Below, in pieces: positions 13,031 to 25,000 of a DNA stretch of 64,000 nucleotides. The notes below the pieces were generated by a model. That model searched no databases. It worked only from the letters and a program-made list of their open reading frames with translations, and was not told where the DNA came from. The stretch is taken from the NCBI GenBank assembly GCA_964017235.1, contig OZ024935.1, positions 93,988,271 to 94,052,270 of the forward strand, read 5' to 3'. Source of the stretch: Sabellastarte sp. h YS-2021. Lineage: Eukaryota; Annelida; Polychaeta; Sabellida; Sabellidae. The position numbers were made by a program, and so were the translations under genes. Every line of letters begins with the position of its first letter. Position 1 is the stretch's first letter.

Positions 13031-13224
13031 GGGTCGGGTCCAATGGAACACCATCATTGCTTTGTGTAGATGTCAATCAATTTAAAATGATAACACAACT
13101 AACAAGAAATCACTCCTGAAGTGCAGACCTCTGCCATAGACAGTTGAATATCTTTATATTGTAATTCCATCCAAATGTTCAATGAAAACGGGAATGTTGA
13201 ACTTTTGGAATTTGTTTTTTTCCA

Positions 13225-13748
13225 GGGGTCGGTTTCATAAAAGAACTTAGCCTGCATTTAGACTTAAAGTTAAGACTTTTGTCTTAAAATGATGCTAAGT
13301 CTGTTGTCTTAAACTTAGAGAGTTTTACAGAGCTGCTAAGTCTACACCTTGACTAAGTCTACCTAGGAGTGGGCTTAACTTTTGTAAACAAAGACTTAAA
13401 TATTGTCACCAAATAGTTCATTTCAAAATTTAAAATGCTTGATAATAAAGTATAAATACACATAACACCTCCCTAAATTAGTCTTTTGACATATGTATGT
13501 GGTTCCAAGGCTTTCCATTGAAAAGCCATATTTTTAAAGAAAAAAATGAGGTAGGCACAGGATATATGTCACCACTGAAATATTTTGACTGGATATAAAG
13601 GGTCACATGACTTAGAAAACCACTGTGGTTATATGATAAGTGTGGACTTAGCTAAGTCACCCTTTTATGAAATCCAGGACTTAACAAAGACAAAAGGCAC
13701 AGATTTATGTCTCTGACTTAACCTAAGACCCTTTGTGAAATCGGCCCC
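13225..13748. mobile_element. MITE family M1, about 524 bp
   Basis: Starts GGGGTCGGTTTCATAAAAG and ends CCTTTGTGAAATCGGCCCC. Shares internal blocks with 6226-6711 in the same order (GACTTAAAGTTAAGACTTTT, GGGTCACATGACTTAGAAAA, TGGACTTAGCTAAGTCACCC). No coding capacity. Confidence 0.8.
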
Positions 13749-14393
13749 AGAGTATGATCTTGATATTTCTTAAAATTTAATCACTTCCTTCTTTAGTCAA
13801 GCCATATCCTCACAATATATTAAGGTGCATTCATTACTTGTGGAGTAATGGCATACACAAGCAGACAAGCAAACTAATTCAACCAAAAACACGTCACTTT
13901 CAGGTAAATATCTACAACTTATACCCCATTCACACCACAGGCGGTATAAACTGCTGTTATAGGCATTGGGCAAAATGGTCCTGTTCGGTTTCATAAGTGT
14001 CCATAAGTCCTAATATGTATTTGGGTATTACAAATTCACCACAACACAGACCGCATTTCTAGAACATAACAGATGTTTTCAAGTGTTAGAAAAATCTGCC
14101 ATAAGATGTCCCATGCTAAACTAAAATGTACCCACAACGGGGATGAAGGAGGGGGTAGAATGGCTGTACGTCGTGGCTTAAACTTGCAAAATATGGGTAT
14201 GTTTTTAGAATCTAAAAAAACAAGGTTGTAAAGTAACATTTTTCAAAGCATGGAGCTGTGTAAACAACCCATAATACAGTTACAACTGACAAGATTAGCC
14301 AGGAGGGAAGGTGACCTCCATAACTGTAAGGAAAAGTCATATAATGAATAACAAATTTATCAGGAGTAACTTATCAGGGAGGTTGGGAGGTCA
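13749..14393. other. Non-coding stretch, nothing recognised
   Basis: No supported gene or repeat. Confidence 0.4.
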
Positions 14394-14535
14394 GCTTGTA
14401 GAAGTCCTCTGTGAGTTAGCAGGTTTGGCATATAATCACATGCTGTCACCTTAGTGTGGGTTCACTTCCAACAATATATAACGCTGAAGACCTGTCAAGG
14501 TGTAAAACTGGCTGTTGAATGGGATGTCAAACCCA
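14394..14535 (+). repeat. SINE-like family B, longest copy
   Basis: Head TTAGCAGGTTTGGCATATAA and ATGCTGTCACCTTAGTGTGG, then GCTGAAGACCTGTC and GGCTGTTGAATGGGATGTC, AAACCCAAATTT. Links the head at 2689 with the 3' piece at 5040. Confidence 0.45.
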
Positions 14536-15975
14536 AATTTAACCTTTGGAAGGCTGTCTTGCAATAATGGAACTATGAAAACATGAACACTCAAACAATC
14601 ATGTTTTATGAGTTATTCTTAAATAATGATTGTACGATATGATCTTGTATGATTAAGATTTGTGTCAAAATTTTCTCAGTAGTAAGATAAGTTATCTGTC
14701 AGCATGACTTTCAAAAGTCTTTAAGGTTAACAAGTGGTCAGTAGTAAACTGGCCATGGAATACTTTTGTCTGCACTGACGACTATAAAAATAGTCACCAA
14801 ACAGTGATTTTTTCCATCTCCAAACGCCAACTATTTGCGTATTTGTGTATTTATATTTATACTCAGCGCAATATCTCCATACACTACAGGACTCAGAGCG
14901 CTATTTAACGATTCCGACTGCACAAGTACAGTCCCAACTGACAAGTAACACATATTCCCCTAAGTGAAAGAAACAGGCTCTATGTATCTGCCTGTACCTG
15001 GGTTTGAACCCACGTCCTCTGGGTATTGTATCTTTTTTATTCCAATTAAAGATCTAAATATTAATAGCATAACATAAGAAGTTAGAGACTATTTTATTAC
15101 TTTACATATTTGTTCTGTCCTGCACAAAACATCTAGTTCTAATAGAACTCAGACAATATATACATAACTTTACGATAAAAACCAATATAAACTAGAACTG
15201 TTTTGAATTTGTTTATCCATCCGAAAAATAAATACCATAGCTAACAAGCACTTTACGTAGCATCTGTACTAGGTAGGAGCAGTGATAAGCAAAGAAATAA
15301 GAGATTTCATGAGTGGATGTATTTTATTAGTGTTTGAAATTGTTTAGCTTATTTTATGAGAGGACTTCAGTAAGTCCATAAGTCCTAATATGTATAAACA
15401 GAATCCTTGTATTAGACCATTTTTAATGAAAAACCCAAATTAAAACTCAAATATTTGTTGGTAAAATTACAAAATAAAGAGTATATTTCCATGTGAGATA
15501 TTTGGTTAAAAATGTATTGTGGACTGGTTATGTACTTTTACTATTATTATCAATGGACATCACTTTTTACTTAAATATATACATTGATACAGAAACCTCT
15601 ACAAGTTAAAATATTCACATTTTAAATGTTGAGATAAGTCTTCTACCAATTCAGGCAAAACAAGGCTTGTGAATTTTACAGAATATGTTCTTTATTACAA
15701 ACCATTTTCTTCTCATTTTCACATCAAGATGGCCACACAGTCGTTTCTTTCAAAACAATCAAACACTATGTGTTGATTACATGTAGGAATTATACTATCA
15801 CTCCTTAAAAAGCCCCAGCAGCATCTTAATTATATTTGTCATAAGTCAGAAACCAAATAGATTATCATCCAAAATAAGTTTCAAACATTCCAGTGGGAAA
15901 ATGCATATTTGTCAGTGAGATTTTAACTTTTGATAATAACATTTCCATATCAAATTATGGAGCAGCAATGGTATT
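14536..15975. other. Non-coding, includes the likely RPTP 3' UTR (below 15976)
   Basis: No further exon, repeat or RNA gene is recognisable. A short block (GTTTGAACCCACGTCCTCTG at 15002) resembles a tRNA B-box region but has no matching A box. Confidence 0.4.
15691..15696 (-). other. Candidate polyadenylation signal of the RPTP gene
   Basis: AATAAA on the minus strand, 280 bp past the stop codon. It is the first canonical hexamer I see downstream of the stop; such hexamers also occur by chance in AT-rich DNA. Confidence 0.35.
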
Positions 15976-16056
15976 TCACAGTACATTCTCCATCACTTGC
16001 ACTTTATGTTCTTTAGCTATCTCAGCAATACTTTCATAAAGCCACATGAACTGCTC
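15976..16056 (-). CDS. RPTP terminal coding exon with stop
   Basis: 81 bp. Begins [17 protein letters not shown], the C-terminal helix of D2 (EQ..FLY), and ends at TGA (15976-15978). Acceptor GTTTCAG. The 3' UTR should lie below 15976; a minus-strand AATAAA is at 15691-15696. Confidence 0.87.
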   Translation of the reverse strand, partial: EQFMWLYESIAEIAKEHKVQVMENVL

Positions 16057-19000
16057 CTGAAACAAATATAGAGTCAATACTTTAGTATTTCAGTCAACTT
16101 TATTTTCTGTTTTCAGTGGTAAGTTCCAGCAAGTTTAGATGTTCTAAGAGATTCTCTGTTTTTAATGTCTGTACCCAGTAACAAATAAGAAGCAACAGTT
16201 TTATAGTTGCAGCACTATCTGAGTGGAAAAGATCATGTGTCGCCAGATCATATACGATCACAATTTTTAAAGAAACAAACTTAAACACATTTTTGCAGAC
16301 ATGTCAGATAACATTAAATACGATAGAACTTTGGGTGTTGCACTTGGTCGTAATAAACAATTAGGAAGAATCGGTGTTCGATTATTCTACATGCAAATCA
16401 AGCTAAATCAAAGATGATCAAGGTTTTAAAGTCCTTAAGAATTATGGTCATAGTGAAAAAAATGTTTGTATATCCTCAATGTTAGCATATGATGTTTATT
16501 CAAAGGTATGACTTGCAAGATGAGAGCCGAGTTTCAATCAATTCCTTTAAAAGGAATTCTATTCTTTACCTATGGCGATGGAGATATCACTAACATGATA
16601 TGATTTTGCAATTAGCTGCTGAGACCTTTTTAAAAAAATGGCACAGATATTTATTGATTCATCTGTGCATTTGCTTAAGTTATATAAAAATGACAATCGA
16701 ACATAGACAAAAACATCTGTTATTTATACCTCTTTCTTAAGTAATTTGTCATTGCATCTGGTTCAAATCCTGATGAATTAAATACTCTGAGTACAATGAA
16801 TAATAAGTCCTGTATATTTTCAAAAAATGTTTCATGATACAGGTATAGTTTGAGATGGCAATATAATTGTCATTAATTATCTGTCACAGCTTCAATTTCA
16901 CTCTGCCTGTTAGGTTGGAATATATAATTTAAGTTGTTACATGCATTAAACATGCCTTGCAGGACTATATAACACTTTTGTAGTCATGTAATATAGTGCA
17001 ACAGACTACCTGTGTCACAATGAAATCTGGCCTGTTCTTTCTTATCATTTTCACCACCTGGAAAACATCCACTTCATGTTCAGCTTTCATGTTGTCCACC
17101 AAAATGGACAAGGCGATGTACACCCCGGTCTCTGTGGCTCCATTCCTGAGAAAGAAAAAGAATTGTTTTTGGTATAATTTAAGATTTTTTAGCCCGAGCT
17201 CTAGCGAGGCTTGGAGTTCTAGAGATAACTTTTTCTTTGTCTCCGGACTTTCAAGAATGGTTCATTAGCCACAGTCACTGTCTGTTCAGGTGATGGGCTA
17301 TGTTAGTGCTGGGATGGGTTACTGCTTCAGTACACTGCTCTTGTCTCTGATGGCTTTGCGCTTGCGCTAGAGGACCAAAACCTTTTTTGGCCTTGTTATC
17401 ATTACAACTTGATGTCAGGGAATGCAAGTAAATTATCCAAGCAAAGAAAAAGTGGAAATTTAAAAGTATCATAAGGACAAAATAATGAATGCTTTGCTTC
17501 AAGGCAAGGGACTAGACAGCCATCAATGACACCAATGCAATATTAGCCAATGTTACATATATAGGCATACAGTGCGTTGTTTAATTTAAGCATTATATGT
17601 ATGTATTAGTAGATAACAATATGGGGGTTCTGGACCAGTGGAGCCGGTGGAGCCACCCCCTTTGAGGGGAGCAGCACCCTCTTTGAGGGGGCAGGGACAA
17701 AACTGGTTTAATCCGGTTATGCCTCCCCCCACAGGGGGGATGAGGGGGACACTCAACCTTGAAGTAATATTGATTTATGGTGGAGGTGAGGGGGAGAGTC
17801 TACAATATGACCTCTAAATAAAAAGCCTTCGAGTTGTACATTTAAAACAAAAACATCATAAAGGGAGACACAAGCCCAGACATGCATATATTTTCATACA
17901 CGATAATTTACAGACTTTTTAGTACACTTATGCAATGGGAAATTAAATGGGGCATTCTCAGAGACGCATTGGCTTTCCATTCCTCAACCATCTTTTGAAA
18001 TGTTTTGAATGCTTTACTTGTTAAACACATAAAGATAAACCTTGGAGTAGGGTTTCAAGGGTGAACTGGTTTAATCTAGTTTAAATAATGCATCATAATC
18101 ATTTTAATGGGCTGAAGACCTTGAAGGCCACCTGTGTAAACGATGACTCATCAAGAGGGAGACAAGCTCAGACATGCACATCTGTCTTGATTTATGGCCA
18201 TAATCACTCCTATAAAAGGCAGTGCTCATGTCAATACTAATCATTTCTTAAGAAGAAAAGTTTCATTGAACTTCAATAAAGAGAATATTACATTTTACAT
18301 CCGAAACTAGCAGGGAGCAAGGAGCAACCACAATATAGGGTAATGACAAAATTAAATAGAATTTGAAGAAAGCAAGGTTTTGATTTTAATACAAGGCTTT
18401 TTGTATTTATATTAACAATAAACATATTTCAGTTATGATTAACTGTGCCTAGAAATATAGGAAATTCATTTTACGAGAGATATAATATAACTGGAATTAT
18501 AGACTATTTTAATACTGATTTAATATTTGAAAATGTTGTTTATACCACTATTATTTAATAAATATTTGGTGGATGTAATAATATAATGTGCATAACCATG
18601 CCAGAGTGTGAAAAAGCCTGTCTACACTCTAAAATATTTGATAATAGGACAGATAAATTTGTACTAGCATAAACCCCAAATTCTTTACTGGATATAAATA
18701 TCTCATGTCAGTCTTATACAAATAAAGCACTTTGCCGGCCAATAATGAAGCAAGGCAAATATTAAACATACTTCACTTGCAAAGTTGCCATATAAAGTAG
18801 AAGGACATTTGAAACGTTTTGTAGTAAAGTGTGCAATCAATATACACTTGTCAACAAGGCCATTTCTTCCCACAATGGTGTTTTTACAAGGTGTTCAAAA
18901 TGAATGTTTCAAAGTGATGGAGTTTACTGTTAATTGAAATATACCAACACACAAAATATTTTAGCATCACCATTGCTCTTGTAAACACCTTCATATAGGG

Positions 19001-22000
19001 ATTGTATTTCTTTTAATCCTTATTTTCGGCAGGTTATGCATAACCAACCCATCTGTTAGATTGATGTGTAGGACGTCTGTCCGTCTGTCTGCCACTATTT
19101 TTTTTCCAGAATTAGAAAAACAGTTTAGCCAATTAATTTGATATTTGTCCTGAGGTAGATCAGCATCATAGTTAAGTAGCTTTTAAAATTGCTGTAATTC
19201 AGTCTGTTTGTTTGTATGTTTGTCTCTCCATTTACATTTCCATTTCCAGACTATAACTCAAAAACGCTTTGTTTAATCAGATTTAAACCTGACAGAGAGA
19301 TAGAACACCATCATAACTAAGTTTCTTTCAAAACTGGTGTCATTTAGTTCATTGGTTTGTCTGCTTTTTTTTTTGTCTGTTTGTCAGTCCGTCAACATTT
19401 CTGTTTCCAGACTGTAACTCAAAAAACGCTCTGTCCAATTGATTTAAAACTTAATAGGGAGATTGAACACCATCATAGCCAAATTGCTTTTGAAACTCTT
19501 GTAATTTTGTTTGTTTGTCTGTCTTTTTTTGTCTGTTATTATTTCTGTTCCTGGACTATAACTCAAAAGTGCTTTGTCCAATCAAATTCAAATTTGACAG
19601 AGAGATAGATCACCATCTTGCTTTCAAAAGTGTTGTAATTCCGTAATTTGTTTGTTTTTGTGATTTTATCTGTTTGTCTGTCTGTCAACATTTCTGCTTT
19701 TTGACTGTCCAATCCAATTCAAACTTGACAGAGAAACAGATCACCATCACAGCTAAGTTACTTTGAAATTAGTGTAATTCCGTCCATTCATTTATCCAAT
19801 TTCTAGTATTATGTTTCTAACACATAAACTTCAACTGGGTGACCTTATATTTTTTCGTTGTTTCTAAATTTAATGACAAAACTCTCTAGCCTTTTTCTAG
19901 TTAACTGTGCGACCTGCCCTTTGGGGCATCTCTGACCCTCCTGTTATACTACTTAGCTTAAAATGATTAACTCCTCTTTCATTATTTTACAGGAATGGAA
20001 AATATTGACAGTATATCCACCAGTCGAGAGCTTCAGAAATGGGCAAAGCAGAATAACTTAGAAGATAATTCTCTGGTTCAACTAAAGGATTTAGACTTAA
20101 CCTTAAATGAAGTACGGCAAAAGCTTGAATCACTGAAATGCAAGATTTGCAACAAGACATTCACAGCCAGGAAAAATCTTCTGAGACATCAAAGGACAGC
20201 CCATGGATAATCCTTTTATCAGTGTGGCATATGCAATGCTAAATTTGGACGGATAGATATCCTGCATAAACATGAAAAGACACATGAAAAAGAAAATAAA
20301 GAAAATGCAAACAAGAAAAGAAAGTTACAGGAAGAAGAAGCTACAGAAAATAAGAAATCCAAAATAAATGACAATGAAAGAGCCTTATCTACCAGTACAT
20401 GTAATTGGTGTCATCATAAAAGAGTGTTAGTGGAGAACAAACCATATTGTAATTCTTGTAAACAGCAGGGCAGAGAGTTTAAAACATGTCACAGACCTGT
20501 ACCTTTGCATCTTTACAATACCACAACAACTATGTGTAATGCCTGTCAAAATAAGCAACAATGGGGAGGTGCAGAAACCTCTTTGAATGGAGTTGTTAGT
20601 ACCACAAAAATTAGACCTGAACAGAAATTGGATATCTTGAAGATGTTAAGCAATGAAGAAGAAAACATAAACTCTAACATAAAAGAAGATCTTTTAAGGC
20701 ACAAGGGTATTAAATGGTATCTATCTTTGAAAGTAAAATATTCAAAAACAAACAATGCAGGGGAAGAAGTAACTACAGAACCAATATTCAGGTCTAAGAA
20801 TGTAGCTACAACTAACCATGATGAAGTTGATGAACAGCTAGCTAGAGCATTCCAACAACTCTACAAGGCACAGGAGGAATTCCAAAGGGAAGGCAGTGGC
20901 TGGAATCTACAGGAAATTATCCTCTTTGAAATAAACACTGCAAAATATCAACCCCTTATGGGTAGTAGCTATATTCCACTACCAAATTATTTGGCTACCA
21001 AGAAAGCTGTAATCAACATTAAAAATGAAGACCAGAAGTGTTTTGTGTGGTCAGTACTAGCCCAGCTTAATCCATGTCATCATTCAGACAGAGTGATAAA
21101 TTACATAAAAAATGAACAGGATTTAAATTTGAAATGTGTACATTTCCCAACACCGCTTCATGATATACCTATATTTGAGAGAAACAACATTTCCATCAAT
21201 GCTTTTTGGCTATTAATGAGAAGTTTTCCCCTTGTATATAACAAAACAGAGCTGTAAACAGCATGTTAATCTGTTTCTACTAACTGCAAAAGATAAACAA
21301 CACTACTGTCTCATAAAAAACTTTGACTGTTTGATGGGAGACAGGACACACCATAAAGAGAGAATGCATTATTGCTACTACTGTCTTCATAGTTTTACTA
21401 ATCAACAATTATTAGATAATCACAAAATTTTATGCAATATACAAGGGGCTCAGAAGATTAGAATGCCAGAGGATGAATGGGTTCACTTTAAAAACACTAA
21501 GAAAATGTTGAAAATGCCATTTATTATATATGCAGATTTTGAAAGTTTCACAGAAAGGATAAAGGACTGTGATAGGAATCCATCTGAACCAGGTACCAGC
21601 AAATACCAGCATCACACTCCCTCTGGATTTTGTTATAAAGTTGTGAGTACAGTAAGCAACTACACTAAACCTGCAGTTGTTTACAGGGGGAGTGATGTGG
21701 TACAGACCTTCTTAGAAAAGATGTCGGAAGAAGAGATGTACATTGCTTCAATATTGAAGGATGTTAAACCAATAGTCATTACACCAAGACAGGAACAAGA
21801 CTTCAGAAATGCTGTTACCTGTCACATTTGTGAAGATGAACTAGGTGCAGACAGGTGAGAGACCACGATCACCTCACTGGAGAATACCCCGGTGCAGCCC
21901 ATAATGAATGCAACCTCAACTTCAAATATGCAAAGGAGAATGAGAAAAAAAAGCTGTCCTATGATATACCTATTGTCTTTCACAATTTGCGAGGTTATGA

Positions 22001-25000
22001 CGGTCACATCATAATGAGTACAATTGGTCTTTCAAGAACAAAAAACTCACTTGCATACCAAATAACATGGAGAAATATATTTCCTTTTCAATGGGCAATT
22101 TGAGGTTTATTGATTCACTTCAATTTCTGAATGCATCCCTGGAAAAGCTGGTATCTAGTTTAGCTGCTGATGGAATGAGTAAGTTTAAGCACCTGAAAAA
22201 AGATTTTAAAAGTCATGATGAATTACTTATCCGAAAAGGAGCATATATTAATGATTATGTTGACAGCCCACAAAAACTCTGTGCGACAGTGTTACTTCCC
22301 AGAGAAGCTTTTTTTAGTCAACTTTCTCAACTGGATATAACAGCACAAGACTATCAACATGCACACCAGATTTGGCAAGTACTCCAATGTAATACTCTAG
22401 GTGACTATCATGATCTTGACATCAAAACAGATGTCCTGTTACTCGCTGATGTTTTTGAAAATTTTCGCATTCTTTGTCTCCAAACATACAAGTTAGATCC
22501 AGCTCACTATTTTACTTGACCAGGATTATCATGGGATGCAATGCTGAGACACACCAAAGTTAATTTGCAACTTATTGAAGATGTGGATATGTATCTCATG
22601 ATTGAGTCTGGATTACGAGGTGGTATTTCAATGATAAGCAACAAATATGCTAAAGCCAACAATCCATACCTTAAAAACTATAATGCTGAAGAACCCACAA
22701 GCTACATTGTTTACCTCGATGCAAATAACCTCTATGGTTGGGCAATGTCTCAATATCTACCAGAAAAGGAGTTTGACTGGATGACAACCAAACAGATTGC
22801 TTCATTTGATCGACTGGCTGTTCCTGATACATCTCCAACTGGTTACATCTTAGAAGTAGATTTGGAATATCCTGACAAGATTCATGACAGTCATAGTGAC
22901 TACCCATTGGCACCTGAAAGACTCACGATTGATGATGCTATGCTGTCACCTTATTCTCAAGCCTTGAAGCAGAACCTAGGGATTAAGGGACCCTCCTGTG
23001 AAAAACTTATACCCAATTTGCTCAGTAAGTGAAAATATGTGGTACACTATAGAAACTTGAAATTGTACCTACAACTAGGTATTAAGTTAACAAAGATTCA
23101 CAGAGGCATAGAGTTCACACAAAGGTCTTGGTTGACCTCATACATATATCTAAATACAGAGCTGAGGAAAAAGGCTTCAAATGCATTTGAAAAGGAATTT
23201 TACAAGCTTATGAACAATTCCATTTTTGGCAAAATGATGGAGAATTTGAGGAAGAGAACTCGTGTAGAACTAGTTCATGCTGAAAAAAAGCTTAAGAAAC
23301 TTGTAGCTAAGCCAACATTTAACCGCTTTAACATCTTTAATGAGGAATTAACAGCTGTTCATATGAAGAAAGTACAGTTGACTCTCAATAGACCAACCTA
23401 TGTTGGATTTTGTATTTTAGATTTATCAAAGACATTAATGTATGATTTTCACTATAACTATATGAAGGTAAAGTATGGGAATAGGTTGAAGCTTCTATTT
23501 ACAGATACAGACAGTATATATTATCACATTAATACAGAGGACATTTACACTGACTGAATAGATGCTAAAAGTTTATATGATTTTAGTGAATATCCACCAG
23601 ATCACAGACTGTATGATACAGCAAATAAAAAGTGATAGGTAAAATGAACGATGAGACAGCTGGTGTGCCAGTAGAAGAATTTGTTGGATTAAGACCAAAG
23701 ATGTACAGCATGAAGTTTGATAATCAGGAAAAGAAAACTGCTAAAGGGATTTCGAAGCAAACTTTGAGGCATAATTCATACAGGGAATGCTTATTAAACC
23801 AAACTACAACAATGGTAAATATGCACCTAATTAGAAGTTTCAAGCATAAAATTTACAGTGTTTGTGTCAACAAATTAGATCTTTCTCCATTTGATGATAA
23901 AAGATATGTGACACTCAATGAGTATGACACATTTGCTCATGGTCATTACAGAGGGATGCTTGAAAAGAACTTCTAAAGGAGGTATCTTTTGAGTGTAACC
24001 AACATAATTTTGCAGTCACATAAAAGGGATATCGGGTGCATTGCTAATATACGTTCAAGGTCTCAGGTTTAAACAGAGACATTTTATTAGAAACTTTGTT
24101 ACATACTGGCTGAGTGGTTTACAGGGAAGAGCTTGACCAACTCTACCAACCACCCATTTTGATAAAACAAAAGTATAATGTTTTGAAAATTGTGTTAAAT
24201 CCAATCAAATTAATCCACACAAAGGATGTGATAACTGAAATAGTTGCATAAGAATTTCTGGTGTATATTGAGATATAGCCAGAATGCCTATATAGTGTAT
24301 TATTTACTCTGTAACACTTTTGTACATAACATAATGTATTGTAGGTTGTAAATGTATATGCTATAATGTTCTAAGTGAATGATTGTTATTAAACGCATAA
24401 AGAAAAACTGATGTATATGAAATTACATTTATTATAAATAATTTATCTATGTATATTTACATAATACAAATGGAATATTTATTTGACATTATCAGAAAGA
24501 ATAAAATATTAAACACCAATGACTGTCTTTCATATGTTTACAACTTCTTAAATTACAAAGACAACACCTATTAAAACAGGTATTAGGATTAAATATTGAC
24601 ATTGGAATATTGATCATTTCAGCAAAATTTATTAATATCTACGTAGCAAGGTAGAATATCAATATATTGGAATTACTAGTTACCAGCTACAGATCTGCTG
24701 TTATTTACATAAAAAATACTTGGCAAATTTTACCAACTAGCTTAGTATATATTCAACTTTTTGGTTCAATTTTACTTACTGCAAAACCAAAAGTGCCATA
24801 TTTGCCGCTATATTTACATTACAGAAACTACTAAAACACATGACAGTGAATTGTGTACAAAAAATTATTTTACCCCAATATTTCAATATCCATCAATGCA
24901 GAGGAAAGAAAAATGGTTTGATATTGATATAGTTATTGTAAATCAATATCAACACTGATTAAAACACTGTCAAAATGCAGGTGTTAACATAATAACTTGT

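Larger units (their letters stand above)
8230..13056. mobile_element. Harbinger-type DNA transposon, 4.8 kb, decayed
   Basis: Imperfect inverted termini: left TGTGGGTGTTCCACTGG at 8230, right (reverse complement) TGATGGTGTTCCATTGG ending at 13056, both followed by a GACC-containing block. Subterminal regions (8290-8780 and 12740-13030) are dense in GACAAGCC/GGCTTGTC/CTGTCGG motifs, possible binding sites. Inside are a plus-strand MADF/BESS-type gene and a convergent minus-strand DDE transposase, the two-gene layout of PIF/Harbinger elements. A clear target duplication was not seen. Both genes are broken, so it cannot move by itself. Confidence 0.8.

Noticed and set aside
12553-13057. Short frames at the right end of the Harbinger element
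   Set aside because: They overlap the subterminal motif cluster and show no family resemblance.
17939-18030. Minus-strand frame reading [19 protein letters not shown] as a capsid remnant
   Set aside because: Too short, and no resemblance to Polinton capsid proteins that I could support.
22517-23557. TGA codons in the polymerase as selenocysteine or recoded sense codons
   Set aside because: Frameshifts and a TAA also interrupt the gene, and the integrase of the same element is broken too; decay explains all of them.
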